NCBI GenBank assembly: GCA_001464385.1
Contig: LNFB01000325.1
Coordinates: 50,089 to 114,088 of the forward strand
Length of the DNA stretch: 64,000 nt
Direction of reading: 5' to 3'
Source: Deltaproteobacteria bacterium Ga0077550
Lineage (GTDB): Bacteria > Myxococcota_A > Polyangia > Nannocystales > Nannocystaceae
The notes below the pieces were generated by a model. It worked only from the letters and a program-made list of their open reading frames with translations. It made no database searches and was not told the DNA's origin. Positions 16,429 to 24,343 of the stretch are shown one piece after another (the stretch's first letter is position 1; each line of letters starts with the position of its first letter). A program made the position numbers and the translations under genes.

Positions 16429-17181
16429 ATGGCCGACGCAACGAGTTCGATTCAACAGCTGCTGCGCCAGGAACTGCCGCGACTCTACGCGTTCGCCTAT
16501 CACATGTGCTGCAGCCGTGACGAGGCGCTGGTCTCCGTCAAGCAGCTCGTGGCGGACGTGCGTGCCCAGGGCGAGGCGAAGTTCCTCGGCGCGGACAAGC
16601 CCTCCGACGCCCTGCTGGGGCTCATGGCGCGCTCGCTCGAGGAGTCGCTCGGGCGCAAGTCCGAGTACACCTTCGAGGGGCTCGACGAGATCCTGCGCAG
16701 CGACATCACCCGGCCGATCGACCTCACGGGCGGTCCGCTCGGCGGCGATCCGGTCAAGCTCCACACCATGCTGTGGGAGCTGAAGCGCACCTGCCTGACC
16801 GCGACGCTGTCGTGCCTGCCGCCCGGCGTGCGCGTGTCGTTCGTGCTCACCGATCTGCTCGGCTACGGTCCGGTCGAGGCCGCCGATCTCCTGGGCATCA
16901 AGGAGAGCGCGTACCGGGTCCGCCTCACGCGCGCGCGCAAGCGCGTCGAGGACTACCTGACGCCGCGGTGCACCCACGTCGATGGGCAGAACCCGTGCAC
17001 GTGCACCGGTCGCCTGCTCATCGCGATCGAGGCCAACTTCGTGAAGGCGCCGCCGCACCGGCAGGACATCCCGCACGAGCCCCACGACGCCGACGGTCCG
17101 CGCCGCGACATGGGCAGCCTGTATCGCAGCCTCCCGGTCGTGCAGCTCCTCGACGCCGATCTCGCCGCGCTGATCCCCTGA
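16429..17181 (+). CDS. Sigma-70-like RNA polymerase sigma factor with C-terminal Cys motif
   Basis: A 250-residue protein with a diverged region 2 (LPRLYAFAYHMCCSRDEALVSVKQL) and a recognisable region 4. The region 4 HTH is the stretch SFVLTDLLGYGPVEAADLLG followed by IKESAYRVRLTRARKRVEDYL. Immediately after comes CTHVDGQNPCTCTGRL, three closely placed Cys of a kind found behind region 4 in some ECF-like factors, which might bind metal or sense redox. The position directly after glutathione synthetase makes a thiol-redox role tempting, but that is inference. No anti-sigma gene is adjacent. A strong hairpin follows the stop codon. Confidence 0.72.
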   Translation: MADATSSIQQLLRQELPRLYAFAYHMCCSRDEALVSVKQLVADVRAQGEAKFLGADKPSDALLGLMARSLEESLGRKSEYTFEGLDEILRSDITRPIDLTGGPLGGDPVKLHTMLWELKRTCLTATLSCLPPGVRVSFVLTDLLGYGPVEAADLLGIKESAYRVRLTRARKRVEDYLTPRCTHVDGQNPCTCTGRLLIAIEANFVKAPPHRQDIPHEPHDADGPRRDMGSLYRSLPVVQLLDADLAALIP

Positions 17182-17194
17182 CGTCGCGGCTTCG

Positions 17195-17216
17195 GGGGGA
17201 CGGAGCGCCGTCCCCC
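17195..17216. terminator. Bidirectional hairpin terminator
   Basis: GGGGGACGG and CCGTCCCCC form a perfect nine-base stem with tetraloop AGCG. It sits between the convergent sigma-like (ends 17181) and universal-stress (ends 17229) genes, so it can serve both. There is no long T-run. Confidence 0.6.
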
Positions 17217-17228
17217 GACGGCGTCGCG

Positions 17229-18110
17229 TCACTTCGGCGGGACGACGAACACTGGGCACGTCGCGTGGCTCGACAGCTCGCTGCCGGCGCTCGCGAGCAG
17301 CAGCCGCTCGAAGCCCGAGAGCCGCCGCGAGCCGGTGACGATCGCCGTCGCGTCGCAGGCCCGCGCGTGCTCGGCGAGCTGCACCACGATCGCGCCGAGC
17401 TTGGCGACGCGCGTGGCCGCAGCGAGCCCGTTCGCCTCGGCCCACTGCGCGAGCTTCGTCTCGGCCTCGGCGATCGTCTCGGCGCGGAGCTTCGCGAGCG
17501 TGGCCTCGGGCAGGTACTGCGCGCTGTGGTGGTCGGGCGACGGGGCCACGTGCACCAGCTCGACCGTTCGCGAGAACCGAGCCGCGAAGTCGCGGGCGAA
17601 CTCGGCGGCCGCGAGCGCGTCGTCGTCGAGGCTGCACGCGAGCAGCACCGGGCCCTTGCCGGCCGTCGCCAGGCTGAAGTCGGGCGGCACGACCGCGACC
17701 GGCGTCGGCAGGGTCCGCAGGAGGCGACGCGCGACGCGGCCGAGGCGGATGAGCGGGTGGCCGTCGCGCGGGGCGTTGCGCCCGACGACGATGCCATCGC
17801 AGCGGCGGTAGGCGGCGGCCGCCGCGAGGGTCTCCTCGGCGGTGCGGCCCTCGATGACCTCGAGCACGCTGAAGTTCGCGGTCGCGTCCGCGGACGCGAC
17901 CTTCGCCCGCGCGGTGGTCAGCGCGCTGGTCTCGAGCTCGGTGAGGTGGTGGTAGCGCAGGGCGGCGTTGAGGTGGGCCTCCTCGAGCACGTGCACGCCG
18001 ACGAGCTGATCACCGCCCTGGTCGGACAGCCACTTGCCGAAGGCAATCGCGCCGTCGCTGCGCGGGCCGAGATCGAGACCCACGATCCATTTCTTCGCTG
18101 CGGTGGCCAT
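17229..18110 (-). CDS. Universal stress protein, tandem UspA domains
   Basis: A 293-residue cytosolic protein with two Usp domains (about residues 7-143 and 152-293). The first contains IVGLDLGPRSDGAIAF at the nucleotide-site start and VVGRNAPRDGHPLIRLGRVARRLL near its end. The second begins VLLACSLDDDALAAAEFA and ends with IVTGSRRLSGFERLLLASAG, the G-2x-G-9x-G(S/T)-type ATP motif region. A role in stress survival or ATP/AMP-linked signalling is known for the family; the specific role here is open. ATG 18110 has GGAG eight bases upstream. It is separated by 76 bases from the upstream FAH gene on the same strand. Confidence 0.93.
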   Translation of the reverse strand: MATAAKKWIVGLDLGPRSDGAIAFGKWLSDQGGDQLVGVHVLEEAHLNAALRYHHLTELETSALTTARAKVASADATANFSVLEVIEGRTAEETLAAAAAYRRCDGIVVGRNAPRDGHPLIRLGRVARRLLRTLPTPVAVVPPDFSLATAGKGPVLLACSLDDDALAAAEFARDFAARFSRTVELVHVAPSPDHHSAQYLPEATLAKLRAETIAEAETKLAQWAEANGLAAATRVAKLGAIVVQLAEHARACDATAIVTGSRRLSGFERLLLASAGSELSSHATCPVFVVPPK

Positions 18111-18186
18111 TGCGTTCGCTCCACGGCGGCGTTGTGCCGCACGCCGCCATGGTCGGGCGCGCGGCCGCGGGTGTCAACGCTGCAAC

Positions 18187-19059
18187 TCAGCGCAGGGGGG
18201 TCGTGAGGCGACCGAGCTCGAAGCCCACGGTGCCGACCCGCGTGCGCGAGCCCGGGACCAGCGCCGACACGCCCTCGGGCGTGCCGGTGAACACCAGATC
18301 GCCGGGCTCGAGGGTCATGCACGCGGCGATGTACGCGAGCACGTACGGGATGTCGAAGATCATCACCGAGATGGGCGCGTCCTGGCGGAGCTCGTCGTCG
18401 ATGAAGCCCTGCACGCGCACGTCCGGGGGCAGCGGCGTGCCCGGCGGATGCATGCGGATGAGCGGCCCGACCGGCGCGAAGCCGTCGAAGCCCTTGGCGC
18501 GGGTCCATTGCTTGTCGAGCTTCTGCAGGTCGCGGCACGAGATGTCGTTGCCCAGCGCGTAGCCGGCGACGTGATCCAGCGCCTGATCGCGGTGGAACGC
18601 CCGCCCCGTGCGGCCGATGACGACGACGATCTCGGCCTCCATGTCGATGCGCTCGAAGCCGCGGGGCAGGGGCAGCGACTCGCCGGCGGCGAGCAGCGCC
18701 GAGGCCGGCTTGGTGAAGAGCAGCGGCTCGGTCGGGATGTCGTTGCCCATCTCCTTGGCGTGCGCGGCGTAGTTGCGGCCGACGCACACGATCTTGCCCG
18801 GGCGCAGCGGCGGACGCAGGGTGAGCTCACCGAGCGGCGCACGCACGCCGCCGGGCTTGGGCGGCAGGGTCGTCGCGAGAATGTAGGCGTCGCCGTGGTG
18901 ATCGCCGCCCGTCGACGGCAACGCCAGCGCGAACGGATCCGCGATCTCGGTGGCGACGTCGCCCGCGTCGGGCGCGGCGCCATCGGTCTCGACTCGCACC
19001 GTCCGCACCGACGCCTCGCCGGGCAGCGACACGCGCCCGACCCAGACCACACTCGTCAT
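18187..19059 (-). CDS. Fumarylacetoacetate hydrolase family protein
   Basis: A 290-residue FAH-family enzyme, probably a hydrolase, decarboxylase or oxaloacetate tautomerase-like protein acting on 2-oxo acids. The C-terminal 200 residues carry the diagnostic run: IVCVGRNYAAHAKEMGNDIP, then the metal ligands in DMEAEIVVVIGR, then ALGNDISCRDLQ and KGFDGFAPVGPLI, ending with DLVFTGTPEGVSAL. The N-terminal 80 residues match the small FAH N-domain. GGGAG lies seven bases before ATG 19059. The substrate cannot be set from sequence, since this family is used in several aromatic and sugar-acid pathways; no pathway partner is adjacent. Confidence 0.9.
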   Translation of the reverse strand: MTSVVWVGRVSLPGEASVRTVRVETDGAAPDAGDVATEIADPFALALPSTGGDHHGDAYILATTLPPKPGGVRAPLGELTLRPPLRPGKIVCVGRNYAAHAKEMGNDIPTEPLLFTKPASALLAAGESLPLPRGFERIDMEAEIVVVIGRTGRAFHRDQALDHVAGYALGNDISCRDLQKLDKQWTRAKGFDGFAPVGPLIRMHPPGTPLPPDVRVQGFIDDELRQDAPISVMIFDIPYVLAYIAACMTLEPGDLVFTGTPEGVSALVPGSRTRVGTVGFELGRLTTPLR

Positions 19060-19161
19060 GACCCGACTCCCGACGTCCGTGGCATGCGCCCGAATCGTAG
19101 TGCCGGGCGGCGCAAAGATCCACGGCTGCGTGCGGTCCGCGACGCGGGCGAGGTGGATCGC

Positions 19162-19167
19162 TATACT
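19162..19167 (+). promoter_or_regulatory. -10-like box TATACT, leaderless arrangement
   Basis: TATACT ends eight bases before the GTG start at 19176. No -35 consensus is visible. Confidence 0.4.
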
Positions 19168-19175
19168 CTGCGCGC

Positions 19176-19997
19176 GTGGAGCATGGGGCACCCGTACCGC
19201 TGGTCGTCGACGCTGCGGATCGCGTCGGCGCCGTGCTCCGTGCGGTGCTCCCGGCGTACACGCGCCGCCGCGGTGTGGTCGTGCTCGTCCACGGTCGTGG
19301 ACCCTCGACACCATGGAACCCGAGCGACCGGTCGATCGCGGGTGTGGTCGAGACGGCCGTCGATCTCGGGATCGCGACGCGGTGGACCGCGCTCGGCCGC
19401 GGTCCGACGGCCCTGGGCGCGCTCGGGCGCATCGCCGGGCCCGACAGCGACCGGCGCACGCTCGCGGTGCGCCTCGGACCCACCGCCTGCGAGCTCCCAC
19501 GGGCGTGGGTCGGCCGGCACGCGGTCGTACTGGCGCCGGCCGTGCTCGACGCAGACGGTGGCGACGGACCGTTCGCCGCGGCGCTCGCCGCGATCGCCGT
19601 GGCGGCCCACGCCCACACCGATGGGCGCGTCGCCGATCCGATCGAGGTCGGCGCCGCGATCGTGGCGCAGGTCTTCGCCGGGTTCACCTGGGTCCTCGAT
19701 GCCGAGCGGGCCGTGCTTCGATCGCGCCGATCGACGGCAGCGCCGCGGGCCTTCGATGTGTCGCGCGTCGCCGTGCACGGCGCGACGGGCCTCGACGACG
19801 CCGAGGTCGGGCGTCGCGCGCGCTTGATCGACGCGTGGGCGCAACGCCGCGCGACGACGTCACCCGGCGATCCGGGCCTCGAGCTCGTCGGGGCGAAGGC
19901 GGCCGATCCATGGCTGCGCGGCGCCGGTGTGGCGCTCGGCGCCGATGGGACGCCGTGGTCGACGCGGCCGCGCGCCCGCGAGGCGAGACGTCCGTGA
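19176..19997 (+). CDS. Hypothetical protein upstream of LPG-synthase-like gene
   Basis: A 273-residue Ala/Arg-rich soluble protein I cannot place in a family. It has a beta-rich start (RRRGVVVLVHGRGPSTPWNP) and a helical middle, and lacks a signal peptide or transmembrane segment. The GTG start at 19176 is eight bases after a TATACT box. The stop codon overlaps the GTG of the downstream membrane-protein gene (GTGA), so the two are translationally coupled. By coupling it may work with that membrane protein in lipid or polysaccharide metabolism, but no motif shows this. Confidence 0.72.
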   Translation: MEHGAPVPLVVDAADRVGAVLRAVLPAYTRRRGVVVLVHGRGPSTPWNPSDRSIAGVVETAVDLGIATRWTALGRGPTALGALGRIAGPDSDRRTLAVRLGPTACELPRAWVGRHAVVLAPAVLDADGGDGPFAAALAAIAVAAHAHTDGRVADPIEVGAAIVAQVFAGFTWVLDAERAVLRSRRSTAAPRAFDVSRVAVHGATGLDDAEVGRRARLIDAWAQRRATTSPGDPGLELVGAKAADPWLRGAGVALGADGTPWSTRPRAREARRP

Positions 19998-21019
19998 GCC
20001 GGCTGCTCCGCCGCACGCTGTACGCGATCGTGGCCGGCGCGGTGCTCTACGCCGCGGGGATGATCTACTTCGACGCGCGCACCATCGCCGCCGAGCTCGC
20101 CGACTTCCCGTGGTGGCGTTTCGGCGCCGCGCTGGCGCTGTCGTCGGTGAACTATCTGCTGCGCTTCGCCAAGTGGGAGCTGTCGCTCGGCTGGCTGGGC
20201 GTACGCCGCGACGCGCCGCGGCTCACCCTCGGCCGTTCGCTCGTCATCTATCTCGCGGGGCTCAGCATGTCGATCTCGCCGGGCAAGCTCGGCGAGGTGC
20301 TGCGCTCGGCGCTGCTCAAGGCCAGCGACGACGTCGCCTTCAGTCGCACGGCGCCGATCGTCGTCGCCGATCGCTTGACCGATCTCGTCGCGCTCGTCGT
20401 GCTCAGCCTGCTCGGCGTGTCGCGCTTCGGCGAGTACCTGCCCATCGTCGTCGTCACCGCGGTGCTGGTCGTCGCGGGCGTCGTCGTGCTCGGGACCCCG
20501 GCGATCCTGCGCCCGCTGCTGCGCCGCATGGGCTCGCTGCCGGTCGTCGGGCGGTTCGCGGCCAAGGCCGAGCTGCTCGTCGACAGCGCGGCGGTCGTGC
20601 TGAAGATCGGCCCGCTGCTCGTGCTCAGCGCGCTGTCGATCGTCGGGTGGGGCCTCGAGTGCGTCGGCTTCTGGCTGGTGCTCGGCGGCTTCGCCGGCGC
20701 CGAGGCCTCGCTGACGCTGGCCGCGTTCCTGTGGGCGACCGGCACCCTGGTCGGCGCGCTGAGCTTCCTGCCCGGCGGGCTGTTCGCGGCCGAGGGCAGT
20801 CTCGCGGTCGCCACCGTTCGCCTGGTCGCGGGTGCGACCGCCCCGATGGCCCTGGCCGCCACGATCCTCGGCCGCACCGCGACGCTGTGGTACGGCGAGC
20901 TGGTCGGCGCCGTCGCCCTCGCGATCTTCTTGCGCAACCCCGAGGTGCGGGCGCGTGCCTTTGCGGCGACGCCCGAAAGTCCGCGCCCACCGGGCGGTGG
21001 ACAGCCCGGCGCCGGGTGA
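19994..21019 (+). CDS. Lysylphosphatidylglycerol-synthase-like (UPF0104) integral membrane protein
   Basis: A 341-residue polytopic inner-membrane protein with about eight hydrophobic helices. The pattern fits the LPG_synthase_TM/UPF0104 family: YLLRFAKWELSLGWLGVRRD, then the conserved SMSISPGKLGEVLRSALLK segment (the family's PGKxGE motif), then SFLPGGLFAAEGSLAVA near the end. This family covers the flippase half of MprF and stand-alone relatives thought to move or modify lipids; there is no C-terminal lysyl-transferase domain here. It starts at GTG 19994, inside the stop codon of the previous gene. The DUF2505 gene begins 21 bases later. Confidence 0.9.
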   Translation: MSRLLRRTLYAIVAGAVLYAAGMIYFDARTIAAELADFPWWRFGAALALSSVNYLLRFAKWELSLGWLGVRRDAPRLTLGRSLVIYLAGLSMSISPGKLGEVLRSALLKASDDVAFSRTAPIVVADRLTDLVALVVLSLLGVSRFGEYLPIVVVTAVLVVAGVVVLGTPAILRPLLRRMGSLPVVGRFAAKAELLVDSAAVVLKIGPLLVLSALSIVGWGLECVGFWLVLGGFAGAEASLTLAAFLWATGTLVGALSFLPGGLFAAEGSLAVATVRLVAGATAPMALAATILGRTATLWYGELVGAVALAIFLRNPEVRARAFAATPESPRPPGGGQPGAG

Positions 21020-21040
21020 GGCAGCCTCGCCCCAACGTCC

Positions 21041-21547
21041 ATGAAGTACACCATCGAGGACACCTTCGACGTCTCGGTCGCCCGCTACTGGGAGGCGTTC
21101 TTCGACGACGCCTACGGCGCGGCGCTGTGGCCCGCGCTCGACATCAAGTGCGAGCGGATCAAGTTCGAGCGCATCGGCGAGGGCGACGCCCTCGAGATCC
21201 ACCGCGAGCAGAAGCTGATCCCGAACCGCGAGGTGCCGGCGCTCATGCAGAAGTTCGTCAAGGGCGGCTTCAGCTACGTCGAGCGAAACCACTACAAGGC
21301 GCGTGACAGCGCGATGCGGACCGTGACCACGCCGGGCTTCATGGCGGACAAGATCACCACCGTGGGTCTGTACCGCGTCGAGGCCCTGGGCCCGACGCGC
21401 TGCAAGCGGATCTGGGAGGGCGAGGTCGACGTCTCGATCCCGCTGCTCGGCGGCAAGGTCGAGAAGATGCTGGTGGACGAGGTCCGCGAGAGCTACCGCA
21501 AGGCGACCGAGTTCACCCGCCGCTGGCACGCCGAGCACCCGGCCTGA
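21041..21547 (+). CDS. DUF2505 (SRPBCC-like) protein
   Basis: A 168-residue soluble protein of the DUF2505 family, which has the START/SRPBCC helix-grip fold and probably holds a hydrophobic ligand. Landmarks are the opening MKYTIEDTFDVSVARYWEAF, typical of this fold's first strand and helix, and VDVSIPLLGGKVEKMLVDEV, the conserved C-terminal helix. The function of the family is not established. It lies 21 bases after the LPG-synthase-like gene, and the lipid link of both families makes a shared role plausible but unproven. Confidence 0.9.
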   Translation: MKYTIEDTFDVSVARYWEAFFDDAYGAALWPALDIKCERIKFERIGEGDALEIHREQKLIPNREVPALMQKFVKGGFSYVERNHYKARDSAMRTVTTPGFMADKITTVGLYRVEALGPTRCKRIWEGEVDVSIPLLGGKVEKMLVDEVRESYRKATEFTRRWHAEHPA

Positions 21548-21674
21548 CGCCGAGCGCGGCCCACGCCACCCCCCGAGCCTGGCCTGTGGGGGCCCAGCAG
21601 GGGGCGTTCGCGCCGACCTCGTAATCAAGGGGACGCTCGCGCAACCTGGAGATCGAGGCCCGCCTCGGCTCCCG

Positions 21675-22325
21675 ATGCAACGCCAGCCCACCGACCCCGC
21701 CCTCGTCGTCGCGCTGCCCCGGGCCACCCCCGGCAGCGCCGCGAACGGCGACGGCGCGCCGCGGCTGGACGCGTTGGTCGCCGCCGCCCGCCGGGGCGAT
21801 CTCGACGCGTGGTCGCGGCTGTACCTCGAGACGTTCGACGCCGTCCTCAAGCACGTCTGCTTCCTGACCGGTGACGCCGCGCTCGCGGAGGATCTCGCGC
21901 AGGACGCCTACGCGCGGGCGATGACCAACATCGGCCAGTACGACGGTCGCGCGTCGTTCGTGTCGTGGCTCCGTGGCATCGCGCTCAACGTGGTGCGCAT
22001 GCACTGGCGACGCTCGCGAACCACCGACCGCGTGCACGATCGGCTCCGCACGCTCGCCGACGTGACGCACGGTGGGGTCACCCAGGGCCCCGATCGCGCG
22101 CACCAACAGGATCAGCGGATGCGGCTGCTCTACGAGCTGCTCGCGACGCTGCCGGAGAACCTCCGCGAGGCCTTCGTGCTGCGCGAGGTGGAGGGCATGC
22201 CCGCGTCCGAGGCCGCGGCCCAGCTCGGCATCACGGAGGGCAACCTGGCGGTGCGCGCCTCTCGAGCGCGCGCCCGCATCCGCCAAGAGCTCGAGCGACT
22301 CGGGTGGACGGAGGCGTCGTCGTGA
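21675..22325 (+). CDS. ECF RNA polymerase sigma factor (module 1)
   Basis: A 216-residue sigma factor with a ~35-residue N-terminal extension. Region 2 is clear: DAWSRLYLETFDAVLKHVCF, ALAEDLAQDAYARAMTNIGQ, and SFVSWLRGIALNVVRMHWRR. Region 4 is also clear, with LLATLPENLREAFVLREVEG and the HTH SEAAAQLGITEGNLAVRASR. Its stop codon overlaps the GTG of the next gene, a membrane protein placed where an anti-sigma factor would be. It opens the first of two sigma/membrane-regulator/lipoprotein/barrel sets in the window. The transcription signals in the 127 bases upstream are not obvious. Confidence 0.93.
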   Translation: MQRQPTDPALVVALPRATPGSAANGDGAPRLDALVAAARRGDLDAWSRLYLETFDAVLKHVCFLTGDAALAEDLAQDAYARAMTNIGQYDGRASFVSWLRGIALNVVRMHWRRSRTTDRVHDRLRTLADVTHGGVTQGPDRAHQQDQRMRLLYELLATLPENLREAFVLREVEGMPASEAAAQLGITEGNLAVRASRARARIRQELERLGWTEASS

Positions 22326-23341
22326 CCGACATGAACTCCTACGGCTCTGGGCACGATCCGATCGACGCGCTCGTCGGGGACGCCCGCGCATCGCTCTCGC
22401 GGGCGCGCGCCGCGGTGCCGCCGGATTTCGCGGCCGTCCTCGCGCGGGCCGAGGCCCTGTCGGGTCGCGAGTCGGGCCCGATCGCAGTCGCGCCGGTGGA
22501 TGACGGTGCGGACGACGACGTGGTCGTCGACATCCGCACGCGGCCGCGCAGCGGCACCACCGACGGGCTCGATGGCCTGGTCGCGGATGCCCGCGCTGCG
22601 GTCGAGCGCATGGCCGAGGGCGCGCGCATGCGGGCGATCCCGCCGATGCCGCGGGTCCGTCCGCGCCGCACGGTCCGCGTGGTCGCAGCCGGCGTGTTCG
22701 GCTTGATGGCCGCCGCCGCGGCGGTGACGTTCACGATCGTGCAGGTGTCGTCGCCGGCCCGCGTCGAGGCGACGACGCCGCTCGATCAGGCGTTCCGTAC
22801 CGCCGCTGACGCGGTGACCGAGGGGGAGTTCGAGGCGGCGACCCCCGAGCCCGCGACGCCGCGGCCGGTCGCGCGTGCTGCGGTGGTCCCGGTGCCCGAC
22901 GTCCCTGTCGTCGAGCTCGCGCCGCCGACGATCGCGACGCCTGGGCCCGCGGCCGAGCGGCCGGCGGTGCGGCCCGTCGATCCCGATCGACTGCGCACGC
23001 TGAGCGACGAGGCCCGCCGGTTGTGGCGCGCCGGGGATCGCACCGGCGCCGAGGCGAAGTTCCTCGAGGTGACGCGGGCGGGCGGTCGCACGCCCCTCGC
23101 CGAGCTCGCGTGGGGCGACCTGTTCGCGCTCGCGCGGCAGATGGGCGACGACGGTCGGCTCGCCAAGCGGTGGCGCGGCTACGTGGCCAAGTTCCCGCGC
23201 GGCCGCTACGCTGACGATGCGCGTGCCGGACTGTGCCGCAGCTCGAAGACGCCCGGCGCGTGCTGGGCGGCGTATCTGCGGGACTTCCCGCAGGGCTCGT
23301 ACCGCGCCGAGGCCCGCCTCGCCGACCCGGATGGCCGCTGA
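22322..23341 (+). CDS. Single-pass membrane protein, probable sigma regulator with TPR-like periplasmic end (module 1)
   Basis: A 339-residue protein coupled to the sigma gene by a GTGA overlap. The first ~118 residues are cytoplasmic and rich in Ala/Arg/Asp. One transmembrane helix follows (about 119-142, VVAAGVFGLMAAAAAVTFTI), then a Pro/Ala/Val-rich linker and a C-terminal helical domain of ~110 residues. That domain resembles Sel1/TPR repeats (LSDEARRLWRAGDRTGAEAK, and the paired FPRGRYADDARAGLCR and FPQGSYRAEARLAD). Position, topology and coupling suggest an anti-sigma role, although no zinc-finger or RsgI/FecR motif is visible. The gene at 27742 has the same plan. Confidence 0.8.
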   Translation: MTDMNSYGSGHDPIDALVGDARASLSRARAAVPPDFAAVLARAEALSGRESGPIAVAPVDDGADDDVVVDIRTRPRSGTTDGLDGLVADARAAVERMAEGARMRAIPPMPRVRPRRTVRVVAAGVFGLMAAAAAVTFTIVQVSSPARVEATTPLDQAFRTAADAVTEGEFEAATPEPATPRPVARAAVVPVPDVPVVELAPPTIATPGPAAERPAVRPVDPDRLRTLSDEARRLWRAGDRTGAEAKFLEVTRAGGRTPLAELAWGDLFALARQMGDDGRLAKRWRGYVAKFPRGRYADDARAGLCRSSKTPGACWAAYLRDFPQGSYRAEARLADPDGR

Positions 23342-23342
23342 G

Positions 23343-23699
23343 ATGACACGTACCTTCGGTTGGGTGCTGCTCGGGGCCGCCCTCGGCGGCTGCGGCGTGC
23401 AGCCCTACGTCGTGATGAAGGCGTCGACGACCGACGGCGCGACCGAGGCCACCGACGGGGACACCGAGGACGGCGACGACAGCTCGAGCGACGACGCAGG
23501 GGGGACCGACGACGGCTCGGAGAGCTCGACCGCCGGGGGGAGTTCCTCCGAGGGCTCGACCGGCGACGCCTCCTCGGAGTCCGGGACGACCGCGTGCCTG
23601 ACGGACGACTGCGACGATCCCGACGACTCCGACGATTCCGACAGCGATCCGAGCAGTGGAGGTGGGGGGGATGACACCAGCGGCAGCAGCGGGGGCTGA
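23343..23699 (+). CDS. Acidic low-complexity lipoprotein (module 1)
   Basis: A 118-residue protein with the signal FGWVLLGAALGGC, so Cys19 or so is lipidated. The rest is almost entirely Asp, Ser, Gly, Thr and Glu, with a single Cys pair (ACLTDDCDD). Such tails are natively unfolded and could reach through peptidoglycan or bind divalent cations. It starts immediately after the stop codon of the membrane regulator (TGAGATG), which supports cotranscription. Unknown function; the composition alone gives no family. Confidence 0.72.
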   Translation: MTRTFGWVLLGAALGGCGVQPYVVMKASTTDGATEATDGDTEDGDDSSSDDAGGTDDGSESSTAGGSSSEGSTGDASSESGTTACLTDDCDDPDDSDDSDSDPSSGGGGDDTSGSSGG

Positions 23700-23815
23700 G
23701 GCGCGGGATTTCGACGTTGGCGTGTAATCGAGCCGGGTGGCGGGCATCTCGGGGTCCGAGGCTCGCGGCCGGGCACCATCGGGGCGCTCGGTAGCGGCGG
23801 GCAAGGACCACCACC

Positions 23816-24253
23816 ATGACGATCTCCTCGACACTCCCCCGTTGGCTCGGTCTCGCTGCGTTGCTCGGTCTGGGCTTGCCCGGGTGCGAGGTGATCGGCG
23901 GCGACGGCAGCAGCAATCGCGATGGCGGCGTCGATGACGAGGACTCGGACGACGACGAGGCGACCGGCGGAGACGACGACGAGGACTCGGACGAGGACTC
24001 GGACGAGGACGACGAGGCGACCGGCGGAGACGATGACGAGGACTCGGACGACGGGGCCACCGGCGGAGACGATGACGAGGACTCGGACGACGGGGCGACC
24101 GGCGGCGCCGAGGACGACGGGGCGACCGGGGGCGGCGACGACGATGACGCGGACGGCGACGACGCGGACGGCGACGACGCGGACGGCGACGACGCGGACG
24201 GCGACGACGCGGGGACCGGTGACGACGCGGACGGTGACGACGCGGACGGCTGA
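23816..24253 (+). CDS. Asp-rich repeat lipoprotein (module 1)
   Basis: A 145-residue exported protein. Signal peptide MTISSTLPRWLGLAALLGLG with lipobox LPGC (Cys24). The whole mature part is repeats: about three copies of a ~13-residue unit like GDDDEDSDDGATG, then four or more DGDDA pentads. More than half of the mature residues are Asp or Glu, giving an extreme negative charge. Calcium or magnesium binding, or an extended surface spacer, would fit; neither is shown. AAGGA lies nine bases upstream of ATG 23816. A hairpin at 24290-24322 follows, so it probably ends the first transcript. Confidence 0.72.
   Translation: MTISSTLPRWLGLAALLGLGLPGCEVIGGDGSSNRDGGVDDEDSDDDEATGGDDDEDSDEDSDEDDEATGGDDDEDSDDGATGGDDDEDSDDGATGGAEDDGATGGGDDDDADGDDADGDDADGDDADGDDAGTGDDADGDDADG
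24149..24208. repeat. Four perfect 15-bp tandem repeats in the Asp-rich lipoprotein gene
   Basis: The unit gcggacggcgacgac occurs four times in a row, encoding DADGD in phase, with diverged copies on both sides. Copy-number change would keep the frame. Confidence 0.9.
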
Positions 24254-24289
24254 GCTCCGCCGCGGCCGCGGTGCGAGCCTTGCGAGACC

Positions 24290-24322
24290 GAGGGATCCGC
24301 GGCAGCCTGCCCCGGGTCCCTC
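24290..24322 (+). terminator. Candidate hairpin terminator after the Asp-rich lipoprotein gene
   Basis: GAGGGATCCG pairs with CGGGTCCCTC (ten base pairs including one G-T) around a loop that itself can pair (GGCA and TGCC). A short T-containing stretch follows. The barrel-like gene starts 22 bases later. Confidence 0.4.
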
Positions 24323-24343
24323 TTCGCGTTTGCAGTCCCCCGG

